DNA of 64,000 bases. It comes from PSRJ01 sp963825305 (GTDB lineage: Bacteria; Acidobacteriota; Terriglobia; Bryobacterales; Bryobacteraceae). Of this stretch, positions 24,903 through 33,267 are shown piece by piece. Location of the stretch: NCBI GenBank assembly GCA_963825305.1, contig CAWGTA010000009.1:930001-994000 (forward strand). Reading direction: 5' to 3'. Both the position numbers and the translations under genes were made by a program. Below the pieces are notes generated by a model. The model was not told the DNA's origin and made no database searches. It saw only the letters and a list, made by a program, of their open reading frames with translations. Position 1 is the first letter of the stretch. Each line of letters opens with the position of its first letter.

Positions 24903-26159
24903 TCACTCGACGCGCCGGATCTTAGCGCCGACCTTTGCCAGTTTCGCCTCGATCTTTTCGTAACCGCGGTCGATGTGGTAGACGCGATCGATCACGGTTT
25001 CGCCTTTGGCTACCAGCGCCGCCAGTACCAGCGAAGCGCTGGCGCGCAGATCAGAAGCGATGACTCCTGCGCCGGTCAGTTCGCGCGGCCCCGCCACGAT
25101 CGCCTGTCTGCCGTCGAGACGGATATTGGCACCCATGCGCGCCAGTTCCTGCGCGTGCATAAAGCGATTCTCGAAAATGGTCTCCACAACAATGGAAATC
25201 CCTTCAGCCTGCGTCATGAGCGCCATGTATTGAGCCTGCAGGTCAGTGGCGAAGCCAGGGTATTCCTCAGTGGTCAAATCGACCGAGCGGATCTTGCCGC
25301 TGCCGCGGACGCGCAGCGTACTCTGGTCCGGCTGTGTCACATCCACCCCGGCCTGTTGCAGCTTCGACACGAGCGCGCCCACGTGCTCGGGGATGCAGCC
25401 GGTGATGGACAGGTCGCCGCCGGTGATGGCTCCCGCAATCAGGAAGGTGCCCGCCTCGATGCGGTCCGGGATAATGGTGTGCTCGGCGCCGCCCAGCTTC
25501 TTCACGCCCTGAATGCGGATCGTGGTGGTGCCAGCCCCCTCGATCTTCGCGCCCATCTTGGTGAGCAGCTCCGCCAGATCGACCACCTCCGGCTCGCGCG
25601 CGGCGTTGCGCAGCACGGTTTCGCCCTTGGCCAGCACCGCCGCCATCATCAAGTCTTCTGTGCCGGTGACCGTGATCCGGTCGAAGTGGACTACCGCGCC
25701 GCGCAGGCCCTCCGCGGCCTCGGCCTCGATGTACCCATGGGCCTGGTGGATGCGGGCGCCCAACTGCTCCAGGCCGAAAATGTGCAGGTTAATGGGCCGT
25801 CCGCCGATGGCGCAGCCGCCCGGTAGCGAAACACGCGCACGCCCGCTGCGCGCCACCAAAGGCCCCAGCACCAGGCTCGAGGCGCGCATAGTCTTTACGA
25901 GTTCGTAGGGCGCTTCGGGGCAAACGATTTGCGGCGTATGAAGCAGGACCGTTTCGCCGTCGACCTCGGCCTTCGATCCGATATCCACCAGCAGCCGCTG
26001 CATGGTGCGGATATCGCGGACACGCGGAATGCGTTTCAACGTCACCGGTTCATCGGTGAGCAGCGCCGCGGCCAACGCCGGCAGCGCCGAATTCTTGGAA
26101 CCATTGGTGGGGATCTCCCCGCGTAACGGGGTTCCGCCCAGGATCACAAATTTATCCAT
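24903..26159 (-). CDS. murA: UDP-N-acetylglucosamine 1-carboxyvinyltransferase
   Basis: MurA transfers enolpyruvate from PEP to UDP-GlcNAc, the first committed step of peptidoglycan synthesis. From MDKFVILGGTPLRGEI at 26159 it is 418 residues, the usual length; the longer upstream frame is discarded. The catalytic Cys116 is present in SLPGGCAIGGRP, so the enzyme should be fosfomycin-sensitive. Other blocks are NGSKNSALPALAAAL and the DRIEAGTFLIAGA segment. The start overlaps the end of murQ by eight bases, so synthesis and recycling of amino sugars are coupled. Confidence 0.96.
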   Translation of the reverse strand: MDKFVILGGTPLRGEIPTNGSKNSALPALAAALLTDEPVTLKRIPRVRDIRTMQRLLVDIGSKAEVDGETVLLHTPQIVCPEAPYELVKTMRASSLVLGPLVARSGRARVSLPGGCAIGGRPINLHIFGLEQLGARIHQAHGYIEAEAAEGLRGAVVHFDRITVTGTEDLMMAAVLAKGETVLRNAAREPEVVDLAELLTKMGAKIEGAGTTTIRIQGVKKLGGAEHTIIPDRIEAGTFLIAGAITGGDLSITGCIPEHVGALVSKLQQAGVDVTQPDQSTLRVRGSGKIRSVDLTTEEYPGFATDLQAQYMALMTQAEGISIVVETIFENRFMHAQELARMGANIRLDGRQAIVAGPRELTGAGVIASDLRASASLVLAALVAKGETVIDRVYHIDRGYEKIEAKLAKVGAKIRRVE

Positions 26160-27042
26160 GCAATGCCTTCGTAATACTCCCGCCGGCAGCGGAAAGCCTG
26201 TGTTCCGCCTCTTCGCGACCAATTCCGCTTCTCGACATCAGGATCGCAACGCGCACCTGGTTCCCCGCGGCCTCCAGCAATTCCGCGGCACGCTCTTCGG
26301 ATACGCCGGCCGCCTGAACCACAATGCGGCGCGCGCGGTCCTCCAACTTCGCGTTTGTCGGCTGAACATTGACCATCAGGTTGCCATAGACATAACCGAG
26401 CCGAACGAACGCTGCCGTAGTAAGCATGTTGAGCACCAGTTTCTGCGCCGTCCCAGCTTTCATTCGCGTAGATCCGGTGACCACCTCGGGGCCGGCCAGC
26501 GGCGTAATCGCGATTTCCGCGGTGCGTGCCAGTTCCGATTCGGGCGTGCAGCTGATGCCCACGGTGACCGCGCCCAGCCGGCGGGCCTCGGCCACCGCGC
26601 CCAGAACGTAGGGCGTGCGCCCGCTGGCGGCGATCCCCACCAACACATCGCGCCCGGTGAAGCCGCGCGCTAATAGATCGCGAGCGCCGCTGGCGGGATC
26701 GTCCTCACTCGCCTCGATAGCGCAGCTCAGTGCGGGCTCGCCCCCGGCAATGATTCCCTGGACAAGCTCCGGCGGCACGCTAAACGTGGGAGGACACTCC
26801 GCCGCGTCGAGTACGCCCAGGCGGCCGCTCGAGCCCGCACCGATATAAAACAGCCGGCCGCCGTGCTGGAAAGCGGCCACAACAGCATCCACCGCACGGG
26901 CGATGTGCGTAATCTCCCGCTCGACTGAGGCCGCAACTTTCTGGTCCTCGGCGTTGATAACGCGCAGAACCTGCTCGGTGGGCAAAGCGTCGATCGAGGC
27001 GGACGCCGGATTCGGTTGTTCGGTGAGAAGCTTTTCGAGCAC
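26152..27042 (-). CDS. murQ: N-acetylmuramic acid 6-phosphate etherase
   Basis: MurQ cleaves the lactyl ether of MurNAc 6-phosphate to GlcNAc 6-phosphate during peptidoglycan recycling. At 296 residues it has the SIS sugar-isomerase fold: GGRLFYIGAGSSGRLGVLDA, then a catalytic-Glu region around ASEDDPASGARDLLARG, VGIAASGRTPYV, and the signature GSTRMKAGTAQKLVLNML. The GTG start at 27042 is followed by LEKLLTEQPNP. It is upstream of murA and overlaps it. No muramic acid transporter or AnmK kinase is adjacent. Confidence 0.95.
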   Translation of the reverse strand: MLEKLLTEQPNPASASIDALPTEQVLRVINAEDQKVAASVEREITHIARAVDAVVAAFQHGGRLFYIGAGSSGRLGVLDAAECPPTFSVPPELVQGIIAGGEPALSCAIEASEDDPASGARDLLARGFTGRDVLVGIAASGRTPYVLGAVAEARRLGAVTVGISCTPESELARTAEIAITPLAGPEVVTGSTRMKAGTAQKLVLNMLTTAAFVRLGYVYGNLMVNVQPTNAKLEDRARRIVVQAAGVSEERAAELLEAAGNQVRVAILMSRSGIGREEAEHRLSAAGGSITKALHG

Positions 27043-27242
27043 GCTGTATTCAGGATAGCGTGCAGAAAACGCTGCTCCAGCGTCGGCCGCTTCAGTCTGA
27101 TATTTTGAAGTTGGGATGCCCTATGAGCCCTGCAGGTGGTGACCGAAGAGAAGCTCCAGGGATTCATCGACGCTGAAGCGTGGCGGCAACGGGTATACCT
27201 GATTCACTCCCCTCAGTGTTGTTCTGAGCTAAATTCAAAATA

Positions 27243-27794
27243 GTGCGATACGTCCTCAGGCGCGGGCACCCGCCGGTCAATGCCATTCTTCTGGTGGAGA
27301 GCGGATCGCGGCATCTGCTGGAACGGGTCCTTCCGAATCTCCGCCAGAATTGGGGCGACGACATCTTCATCGACCTGGTCACGTGCTATTCCGGACTTCC
27401 CGAGGGATTCCGCCCGCAGACCACGCGCGTCTATCGCGTCGCCGATTACCGGGGCCGCCGGTTGCGCGGGCAGTTGTACCGGCAGCTCCGCCAGAACGGC
27501 TATGCGTTTACCGGCATTCTCTGTTCCGATGAACCGGTGATGACGAAATGGAAATGGGCACTGGCGCTGCGCGTCCCAGCGAAGGTGTTTATCATCAACG
27601 AAAACGCGGACTACTTCTGGTTCGATATCCGGAACTGGAACAAGGTGCGAATCGTAGCGCTACAGCGTTCGGGGCTGGCCGGCGCCGGAGCCGTGAGGAT
27701 GCTGGCGCAGGTGGTCGCGTTTCCGTTCACTTTGCTGTATCTGTTACTCTATGCAACGGTCGTTCATACCCGCAGGGCCCTGCGCAGGAGCTGA
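27243..27794 (+). CDS. Membrane-associated protein of unknown function
   Basis: A 183-residue protein with a GTG start. The first 150 residues look like a soluble alpha/beta fold (NAILLVESGSRHLLERVLP; DDIFIDLVTCYSG; GYAFTGILCSDEPVMTKWKW; AKVFIINENADYFWFD), reminiscent of glycosyltransferase or nucleotide-sugar-related folds but without a DxD or other active-site motif I can name. A C-terminal membrane span (VVAFPFTLLYLLLYATVVH) and basic tail follow. It ends three bases before the quinone oxidoreductase. The 200 bases upstream (27043-27242) contain no gene or clear promoter. Function unknown. Confidence 0.7.
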   Translation: MRYVLRRGHPPVNAILLVESGSRHLLERVLPNLRQNWGDDIFIDLVTCYSGLPEGFRPQTTRVYRVADYRGRRLRGQLYRQLRQNGYAFTGILCSDEPVMTKWKWALALRVPAKVFIINENADYFWFDIRNWNKVRIVALQRSGLAGAGAVRMLAQVVAFPFTLLYLLLYATVVHTRRALRRS

Positions 27795-27797
27795 TTG

Positions 27798-28766
27798 ATG
27801 AAAACCATTCACGTGAAAGAACCCGGCGGCGCCGAGAAGATGCAACTGGTGGACGTTCCCACTCCGTCGCCAGGCCCAAAGCAGGCGCTCATCCGGACGG
27901 CCGCGATTGGCGTGAATTTCATCGACGTCTATTTCCGCAAGGGACTGTACAAGGCGGACATACCGATCGTGCTCGGAAATGAGGGCGCGGGCACGGTGGA
28001 AGCCATTGGCCCGGAAGTGACCGAGGTGGCGGTCGGAGATCGCGTGGCCTGGGCCATGCAGCGCGGCTCGTATGCGGAATACGCGCTGGTGCCGGGCGCC
28101 ATGTTGGTCAAGATCCCGGACGGCGTCGATTTCCAACTGGCCGCCGCCGCCATGCTGCAAGGTATGACCGCGCACTACCTGACGCATTCGACGCATCTGC
28201 TCCAGGCCGGCGAGTCTTGCCTGGTTCACGCCGCGGCCGGCGGCACCGGCAGCCTGATCGTGCAAATGGCGAAGATGCTGGGAGCGCGGGTCTTCGGTAC
28301 CGTTTCCACAGAGCAGAAGGCGCAGGTGGCGCGCCAGGCGGGTGCGGACGAAACCATTCTCTACACGCAGCAGGATTTCGAAGCCGAGGTGAAACGTCTC
28401 ACCGGAGGCCGCGGGGTGGACGTGGTTTACGATTCGGTGGGCCAGACCACTTTCGACAAGAGTCTGAATTCGTTGCGTCCGCGAGGCCTGCTGGCGCTGT
28501 TTGGCCAGTCGAGCGGTCCGGTGCCGCCTTTCGATCCGAACATCCTCAACGGAAAGGGTTCGCTCTACCTGAGTCGTCCCAGCCTGGCGCACTACCTGTT
28601 GACTCGCGAAGAACTGCTGTGGCGCGCCGGCGACGTTCTCAAGTGGATCGCCGCGGGGAAGCTTAAGCTGCGCATCGACCGTACTTATCCTCTGGCGAAC
28701 GCTGCTGCCGCGCATGGGGATCTGGAAGGGCGCCATACGGCGGGCAAGCTGCTTCTCATCCCGTAG
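27798..28766 (+). CDS. Quinone oxidoreductase-like MDR enzyme
   Basis: A 322-residue medium-chain dehydrogenase/reductase of the zinc-free quinone oxidoreductase (Qor) type. The N-terminal domain has NFIDVYFRKGLYKADIPIVL then GNEGAGTVEAIG; the Rossmann motif is AAAGGTGSLIVQMAKMLGA, and VYDSVGQTTFDKSL follows. Cysteine zinc ligands of alcohol dehydrogenases are missing, as expected. It would reduce quinones or conjugated carbonyls with NADPH. It lies six bases before the histidine kinase gene on the same strand. The substrate is not predictable. Confidence 0.9.
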   Translation: MKTIHVKEPGGAEKMQLVDVPTPSPGPKQALIRTAAIGVNFIDVYFRKGLYKADIPIVLGNEGAGTVEAIGPEVTEVAVGDRVAWAMQRGSYAEYALVPGAMLVKIPDGVDFQLAAAAMLQGMTAHYLTHSTHLLQAGESCLVHAAAGGTGSLIVQMAKMLGARVFGTVSTEQKAQVARQAGADETILYTQQDFEAEVKRLTGGRGVDVVYDSVGQTTFDKSLNSLRPRGLLALFGQSSGPVPPFDPNILNGKGSLYLSRPSLAHYLLTREELLWRAGDVLKWIAAGKLKLRIDRTYPLANAAAAHGDLEGRHTAGKLLLIP

Positions 28767-28772
28767 TGCTTC

Positions 28773-30605
28773 ATGACCCTGCAGGCCAAGCTGACGCTGG
28801 GTTCGGTGGTGCTGGCCAGCCTGATGGTAGGGGTGGTCTCGTTCGTCGATCTCGCCAACGAGATGCAGCGCCAGTTTGAATCCACGCTCGAACGCGCAGA
28901 CACTCTGAATCGCGTTGCCTCCCGTATGATCAGCCAGTCGATCAACCGGCAGCGCACGCTGTCCCTGCCGGACGCTTTGCGTGATCCCGACCTGCAGAGC
29001 CTGATGATCGATATCATCAGCGCCTCGCACGCCATCCTGGAGGTGGCGGCGGTGGATCCCGTAACGAACGAGATCCTGCTCGACAGCGACCCCGGACAGC
29101 TTGGAATGAAGTCACCCCAGTACGACTACTTTCAGCCGCTGGTCGTCTCCAGTTCCTTGTGGACCAAGCTGCAAGTACTGCTGCGCAGCGGAAAGCGATA
29201 TTACCGCTTGGAGCAGCCGCTCGGCGCCGGACTAAAGCCGCTGCTGTACGTCCGCGTAATCATTGCGCCCGCGTTGATCCGCAGGGACATCAATCCCATC
29301 ATGCAAAAAGATGCGCGTGTGGCGCTGCTCTCGGTCATCGGGGCGGTATGCCTCACCTTCGTGTTCTCGGCGCTGGCTTTCCGCCCGTTGGGACGGCTGC
29401 GCCACCTGCTCGATCAGGTTGCGCGAGGCGAGTACGATTCGGAGAAGCTGGACGCCTCCCACCCGGTTGGAGACGAGCTTGCAGTGATGGCCTCCAAGGT
29501 CAGCCTGCTCGGCCAGCGCTTGCGCGGCGCGCAGTACGAAGTATCCGATCTACGCGGCAATATCGATCGGCTGCTGCAGGACTTGGAAGATGCGGTTTTT
29601 ATCTTCAACCGCGAGCAGCGGTTGGTGTTCGCCTCCGGATCGGTGGAAAAATTTCTGGGCACCGAGCGCTCCGGGCTGGTTGGCAAGACCATGGCGGATG
29701 TGTTTCTGCCGAATCCGAGTCTGAGCTTGCTGATTGCGCAGGCTTCCCAGACAGGCCGGCCGATCCGCAACCGGCGCGTGCCTGTTCCTTTGCCCACGGA
29801 GGGAGCCGCACCGGCGGTGGTGCTACTGTCGGTCGATATCCTGGAAAGTCTTCCGGGGACCGCTTTGGCCGGTGCGGGCATACTGGTGCGGCTGCGCGAT
29901 CCGGAGGCGCAGCGCAAGATTGGCCGGGAGTTGCAAACCGCCGATCGGCTATCGGCAATCAGCCGCGTGAGCGGCGGCGTCGCTCACGAAGTAAAGAATC
30001 CGCTCAACGCCATCCTGCTGCATGTGGAGGTGGCGCGCGCCAAGTTAGCCAACGGCGACACCGAGGTCGGTCCCGAAATGGAGATCATTTCCCGCGAAAT
30101 CCTGCGGCTCGATCGGGTGGTGAAGACCTTCCTCGATTTCACGCGCCCGGTCGAGCTGAACCTGACCACCGTTCCGGTGCAGGAGTTAGTGGCGGAGATC
30201 CTGGACCTGGCGCGGCCACAAGCGGAAAACGCCCAAATCCGAATCAGCGTAAAACAGGAAACCGAGACCGCGGAAGTGCGTGTGGACCGGGACCTCCTCA
30301 AGCAGGCATTTCTCAACATCGTGGTGAACGCCATCGAGACGATGCCCGAGGGCGGGGAACTGGGAGTGCACTCGTCTGCTAATGAAGAGACCGCCGAAAT
30401 TCGGATTTCCGACACCGGACCAGGGATTCCCCCGGAACTGCGGGACAAGATTTTTCGCCTGTACTTCACCACGAAGAAGGAAGGCTCCGGCATCGGACTG
30501 GCAATGGCATTTCGAATCGTGCAATTGCACGATGGTACAATCGATTTCACGAGCGAGCCCGGGAAGGGCACGACGTTTTTTATTCGCCTGCCCCTAGCAG
30601 TCTGA
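28773..30605 (+). CDS. Membrane sensor histidine kinase with HAMP and PAS domains
   Basis: A 610-residue kinase. A first span at about 7-27, a periplasmic sensor of about 150 residues, a second span (VALLSVIGAVCLTFVFSALAF), HAMP (RHLLDQVARGEYDSEKLD), a PAS domain near 270-385 (AVFIFNREQRLVFASGSVEK), the HisKA dimerisation domain with the phospho-His in GGVAHEVKNPLNAILL and a HATPase domain with N box, DTGPGIPPELRDKIF and GSGIGLAMAF. This architecture is NtrB/AtoS-like. No response regulator is adjacent, so it is an orphan; the sigma54 activator in this window has no receiver domain and is not an obvious partner. Confidence 0.92.
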   Translation: MTLQAKLTLGSVVLASLMVGVVSFVDLANEMQRQFESTLERADTLNRVASRMISQSINRQRTLSLPDALRDPDLQSLMIDIISASHAILEVAAVDPVTNEILLDSDPGQLGMKSPQYDYFQPLVVSSSLWTKLQVLLRSGKRYYRLEQPLGAGLKPLLYVRVIIAPALIRRDINPIMQKDARVALLSVIGAVCLTFVFSALAFRPLGRLRHLLDQVARGEYDSEKLDASHPVGDELAVMASKVSLLGQRLRGAQYEVSDLRGNIDRLLQDLEDAVFIFNREQRLVFASGSVEKFLGTERSGLVGKTMADVFLPNPSLSLLIAQASQTGRPIRNRRVPVPLPTEGAAPAVVLLSVDILESLPGTALAGAGILVRLRDPEAQRKIGRELQTADRLSAISRVSGGVAHEVKNPLNAILLHVEVARAKLANGDTEVGPEMEIISREILRLDRVVKTFLDFTRPVELNLTTVPVQELVAEILDLARPQAENAQIRISVKQETETAEVRVDRDLLKQAFLNIVVNAIETMPEGGELGVHSSANEETAEIRISDTGPGIPPELRDKIFRLYFTTKKEGSGIGLAMAFRIVQLHDGTIDFTSEPGKGTTFFIRLPLAV

Positions 30606-30619
30606 GCGAAGGTACCGGG

Positions 30620-31249
30620 ATGAGACGCGCACAAATGGTTGTGGCGGCATGGATGGTGCTGTCGTCGGCTGGGTGCATGCTGCGTGGGAAGCAGGTGGCG
30701 AAGTCGAATCCAACGCCTCCGACGCCGGCTCCGGCGGTGAGGCCGGCTCCCGCACCACGCCCCCAACCCCTCTCTATTCCGCAAACACAGGCTCAATTGC
30801 CGTCTCCGCAGCCGATCACCCAGGAGGCACTAGCCACCTTGCAGGCTCAGCCGGCAGCGGTGGAAATCCCGGCGGAACCACGTGCGCCGCGCCGCCCGGC
30901 CGGGCCGGTGGCCGCTCCCGCCCGAGCAGAAACGCCACCCCCGCAGACACCGCCTGCTGCTCCGGCCGTGGAGGCCGAACAGCGGCCGACCGTAGGGGAG
31001 ATCGTAGCCCCAGGAGAGTTGAAGCGGCTGCAGGATTCAGCCGACGGACGCAAGCAAGAGATCCGCAAAGTGCTCGATCAAGCGCAGGCGCGGGGCCTTA
31101 GCCGCGATCAGCGCGAGATCGTCACGCGCGTCCAGTCGTTCGTGCAGCTCTCCGACGAAGCTGAGAAACGCGGCGATATGCGCAATGCCGATGCCCTCGC
31201 GGAACGCGGGCAGCTTCTGGTGCGAGAGTTGCAGAATGGCGGCCGATAG
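30620..31249 (+). CDS. Pro/Ala-rich lipoprotein
   Basis: A 209-residue predicted lipoprotein: signal peptide with lipobox LSSAGC, mature Cys19. Residues 30-130 are a low-complexity Pro/Ala/Gln-rich linker, likely to span the periplasm, followed by an alpha-helical C-terminal domain (GELKRLQDSADGRKQEIRKV; LSRDQREIVTRVQSFVQLSD; RGDMRNADALAERGQLLVRE). The helical end resembles domains in other acidobacterial envelope proteins, but no function can be assigned. It overlaps the M24 peptidase by 14 bases and follows the histidine kinase by 14. Confidence 0.75.
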   Translation: MRRAQMVVAAWMVLSSAGCMLRGKQVAKSNPTPPTPAPAVRPAPAPRPQPLSIPQTQAQLPSPQPITQEALATLQAQPAAVEIPAEPRAPRRPAGPVAAPARAETPPPQTPPAAPAVEAEQRPTVGEIVAPGELKRLQDSADGRKQEIRKVLDQAQARGLSRDQREIVTRVQSFVQLSDEAEKRGDMRNADALAERGQLLVRELQNGGR

Positions 31250-32321
31250 CGACTTCGAGCGCCGCCGGCAAGCCGTGGGCGCGGGGCTGGCGGCACGCAA
31301 ATTGGACGCGCTGCTGGTTTCATTCTCCGCCAACCTGCGCTACCTTTCGGGATTCACTGGGAGCAATGGAATTTTGCTGGTGCTACCCGGCCGGGCGATC
31401 CTGTTTACCGATCCGCGCTACCAGATCCAGGTTTCTCAGGAAGTGACATGCGAGTACCGGATCGCCAAAGGACCTCTGGTCGTGGATGTGGCCGCCGCCA
31501 TTGCCAAGCTCAAGCTGCGGCGCATTGGGTACGAGCCGCCGCGTATGACGTGCGATTGGTTCGATTCGCTCAACGCACGGCTTCCGATGAACGCTACGCT
31601 CACGCCCGTAACCGGGTGGATCGAAGATCTGCGCACCATCAAGTCCGCGTCGGAGATCGACCTGATCCGCCAGTCGGTGGAGACCAACTCCCGAGCCTTT
31701 GAACAGGCGGTGTCGCGGGTTCGCCCAGGGATGAAGGAGCAAGACCTGGCGGCGGAACTGGAATACCGGATGCGGCGCCTGGGGGCTGAGAAGCCGGCCT
31801 TCGAAACGATCGTCGCGGGCGGGGTGCGCAGCGCCTTGCCGCACGCACAGCCCACCGCTGCACGCCTCGAAAAAGGCGGGCTGGTGGTGGTGGACATGGG
31901 CGCGCTTCGTGATGGCTACTGCAGCGACATGACCCGCATGCTCTTCCTGGGATCGCCGACAGCCAAGGTAAAGCGCCTGTATCGGGCGGTTCTGGAGGCG
32001 CAGCGGGCGGCCATCGACGCGGTACGTGCCGATGTCTCTACAGCGCATGTCGATCGGCAGGCGCGGCGCGTGTTGAAGGGCTATGGGCTGGAACAGGCCT
32101 TCATTCACTCTACAGGCCATGGGCTAGGTCTCGAAATTCACGAACCACCGCGCATCGGCAGGCGCGATAAGCAGCGGCTCCAAGCCGGCATGGCGATCAC
32201 CATCGAGCCGGGCGTTTATCTGGAAGGGTTCGGCGGCATCCGGATTGAAGACACCGTGATGGTGACTCCGTCCGGCTGTGAGATTCTGACACCGACCGAG
32301 AAACAGCTCCGGGTTATTTAG
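31236..32321 (+). CDS. M24-family Xaa-Pro aminopeptidase
   Basis: A 361-residue cytoplasmic M24B metallopeptidase that removes N-terminal residues preceding proline. The start MAADSDFERRRQAV at 31236 is preferred over the longer frame. The creatinase-like N-terminal domain (SANLRYLSGFTGSNGILLVL) is followed by the pita-bread catalytic domain. Dinuclear-metal ligands are Asp in VVDMGALRDGY, Asp in CSDMTRM, His in HSTGHGLGLEIHEPP, Glu in TIEPGVYLEG and Glu in GIRIEDTV. It ends a same-strand run from the 27243 gene, followed by a hairpin with a T-run. Confidence 0.94.
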   Translation: MAADSDFERRRQAVGAGLAARKLDALLVSFSANLRYLSGFTGSNGILLVLPGRAILFTDPRYQIQVSQEVTCEYRIAKGPLVVDVAAAIAKLKLRRIGYEPPRMTCDWFDSLNARLPMNATLTPVTGWIEDLRTIKSASEIDLIRQSVETNSRAFEQAVSRVRPGMKEQDLAAELEYRMRRLGAEKPAFETIVAGGVRSALPHAQPTAARLEKGGLVVVDMGALRDGYCSDMTRMLFLGSPTAKVKRLYRAVLEAQRAAIDAVRADVSTAHVDRQARRVLKGYGLEQAFIHSTGHGLGLEIHEPPRIGRRDKQRLQAGMAITIEPGVYLEGFGGIRIEDTVMVTPSGCEILTPTEKQLRVI

Positions 32322-32329
32322 CGAACCCT

Positions 32330-32380
32330 CGCTCCCTCACCGTCGTGGCTCGGTAAAGGGAGCGGAGTGTGGGGTTTTTT
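32330..32380 (+). terminator. Family A hairpin with T-run after the peptidase gene
   Basis: CGCTCCCT (32330-32337) pairs with AGGGAGCG (32357-32364), with family A sequence CGTGGCTCGGTAA between. A six-base T-run (32375-32380) follows after ten bases. It is a likely terminator for the upstream run of genes, built from a dispersed repeat. Confidence 0.5.
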
Positions 32381-32625
32381 GCCCCTAAAGAAGGCCTTGA
32401 CAATACCTGCCCTGCGGGCGCATATTGACAGTGGGGAACGAAATAAGGTTCCCAGATCCCTTTATCGGTAATGGAGATTACTAAAAGGAGGGAGTTCATA
32501 GAACCAGTCCACAGTGAGGGCGGCTACCGGCTTCCTCAGTTGATCAGCTGCGAGCCTTGACGCGTCAGAATGAATGATTTCGGCGCCGCGGTTTTACACC
32601 GCAGTCAGTCCGGCTCGTTCGGAGA
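32381..32625. other. Gene-free stretch with weak promoter-like sequence
   Basis: No reading frame with coding character is seen on either strand. TTGACA at about 32397, an 18-base gap and CATATT form a weak promoter-like pair, followed by sequence capable of local pairing (GGGGAAC with GTTCCC). A GGAGGGAG run at 32487-32494 is not followed by a usable start codon. Confidence 0.35.
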
Positions 32626-33264
32626 TCACTGGAGCGGGCGGCCGCCCTCTTTGATTTGTTCTCGAACCCGCTTCGCATAGCGGCCCGCTTTCTCGTCCAA
32701 GTCCCGCCTCTCGGCCGTTAACCCTGCATCCTCAATCCGGCGCAAATTCGCATCCACGCTGTTTAGGATGGCTCGGACGGCGCCGTTCAGGATCGCAGCC
32801 GCGCCCCCGACGTCGGCTGCCACATCGCCTCGCGCCAGGGTGGCTGCTTCGGCACAAAGTTCCATTGCCTTGACTGCGGAACGCGCCGCCCGGAATGGTA
32901 CCTCGGTGGCAGTTTGCAGGGCGGCCCGCATGGCGTCACGCCGCTCCGCACGCTCCCGTTCCGTGGCTCGCGGTAACAGTGATGCATGCCGATAGGCGCC
33001 GTACGCGTCGCGGTCTTCGTCGGCGCTTCGCCGCAAGCACTCAGATTCGACGGCGGCTGCCTCCAGAAGTTTCTGGAGTTGCCCACGATGGCTTTCGGAT
33101 TCTTTTTTGCGAGCGGTGATTTCCAATACCATGCGTAGCACGCTGACCGCGAAGGCTGCGGAAATGGCTGCTACCGCGACCGCTCCGGTGATCGCATCGC
33201 CCCGGGTGATTTGGTCGTCAAACTCCGCCAGAGTCGACTTCCAAACCGAAGGCAGCGGGTCCAT
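32626..33264 (-). CDS. Cyclodeaminase/cyclohydrolase (FTCD C-terminal) family protein
   Basis: A 212-residue helical protein matching the formimidoyltetrahydrofolate cyclodeaminase/methenyl-THF cyclohydrolase (FchA) fold. The N-terminal helix RGDAITGAVAVAAISAAFAV takes the place of the usual Gly-rich GGGSAAALAGA motif and lacks its GGG, and the downstream ATEVPFRAARSAVKAMELCA and DVGGAAAILNGAVRAILNSV segments fit the family well. Members act on folate one-carbon units. The altered first motif raises the possibility of a non-canonical activity. It begins three bases after the MDR gene stop, so they form one operon. Confidence 0.72.
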   Translation of the reverse strand: MDPLPSVWKSTLAEFDDQITRGDAITGAVAVAAISAAFAVSVLRMVLEITARKKESESHRGQLQKLLEAAAVESECLRRSADEDRDAYGAYRHASLLPRATERERAERRDAMRAALQTATEVPFRAARSAVKAMELCAEAATLARGDVAADVGGAAAILNGAVRAILNSVDANLRRIEDAGLTAERRDLDEKAGRYAKRVREQIKEGGRPLQ

Positions 33265-33267
33265 GAT

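Noticed and set aside
27043..27242. Possible small gene between murQ and the 27243 gene
   Set aside because: Short frames lack ribosome-binding sites and end quickly; no coding pattern seen.
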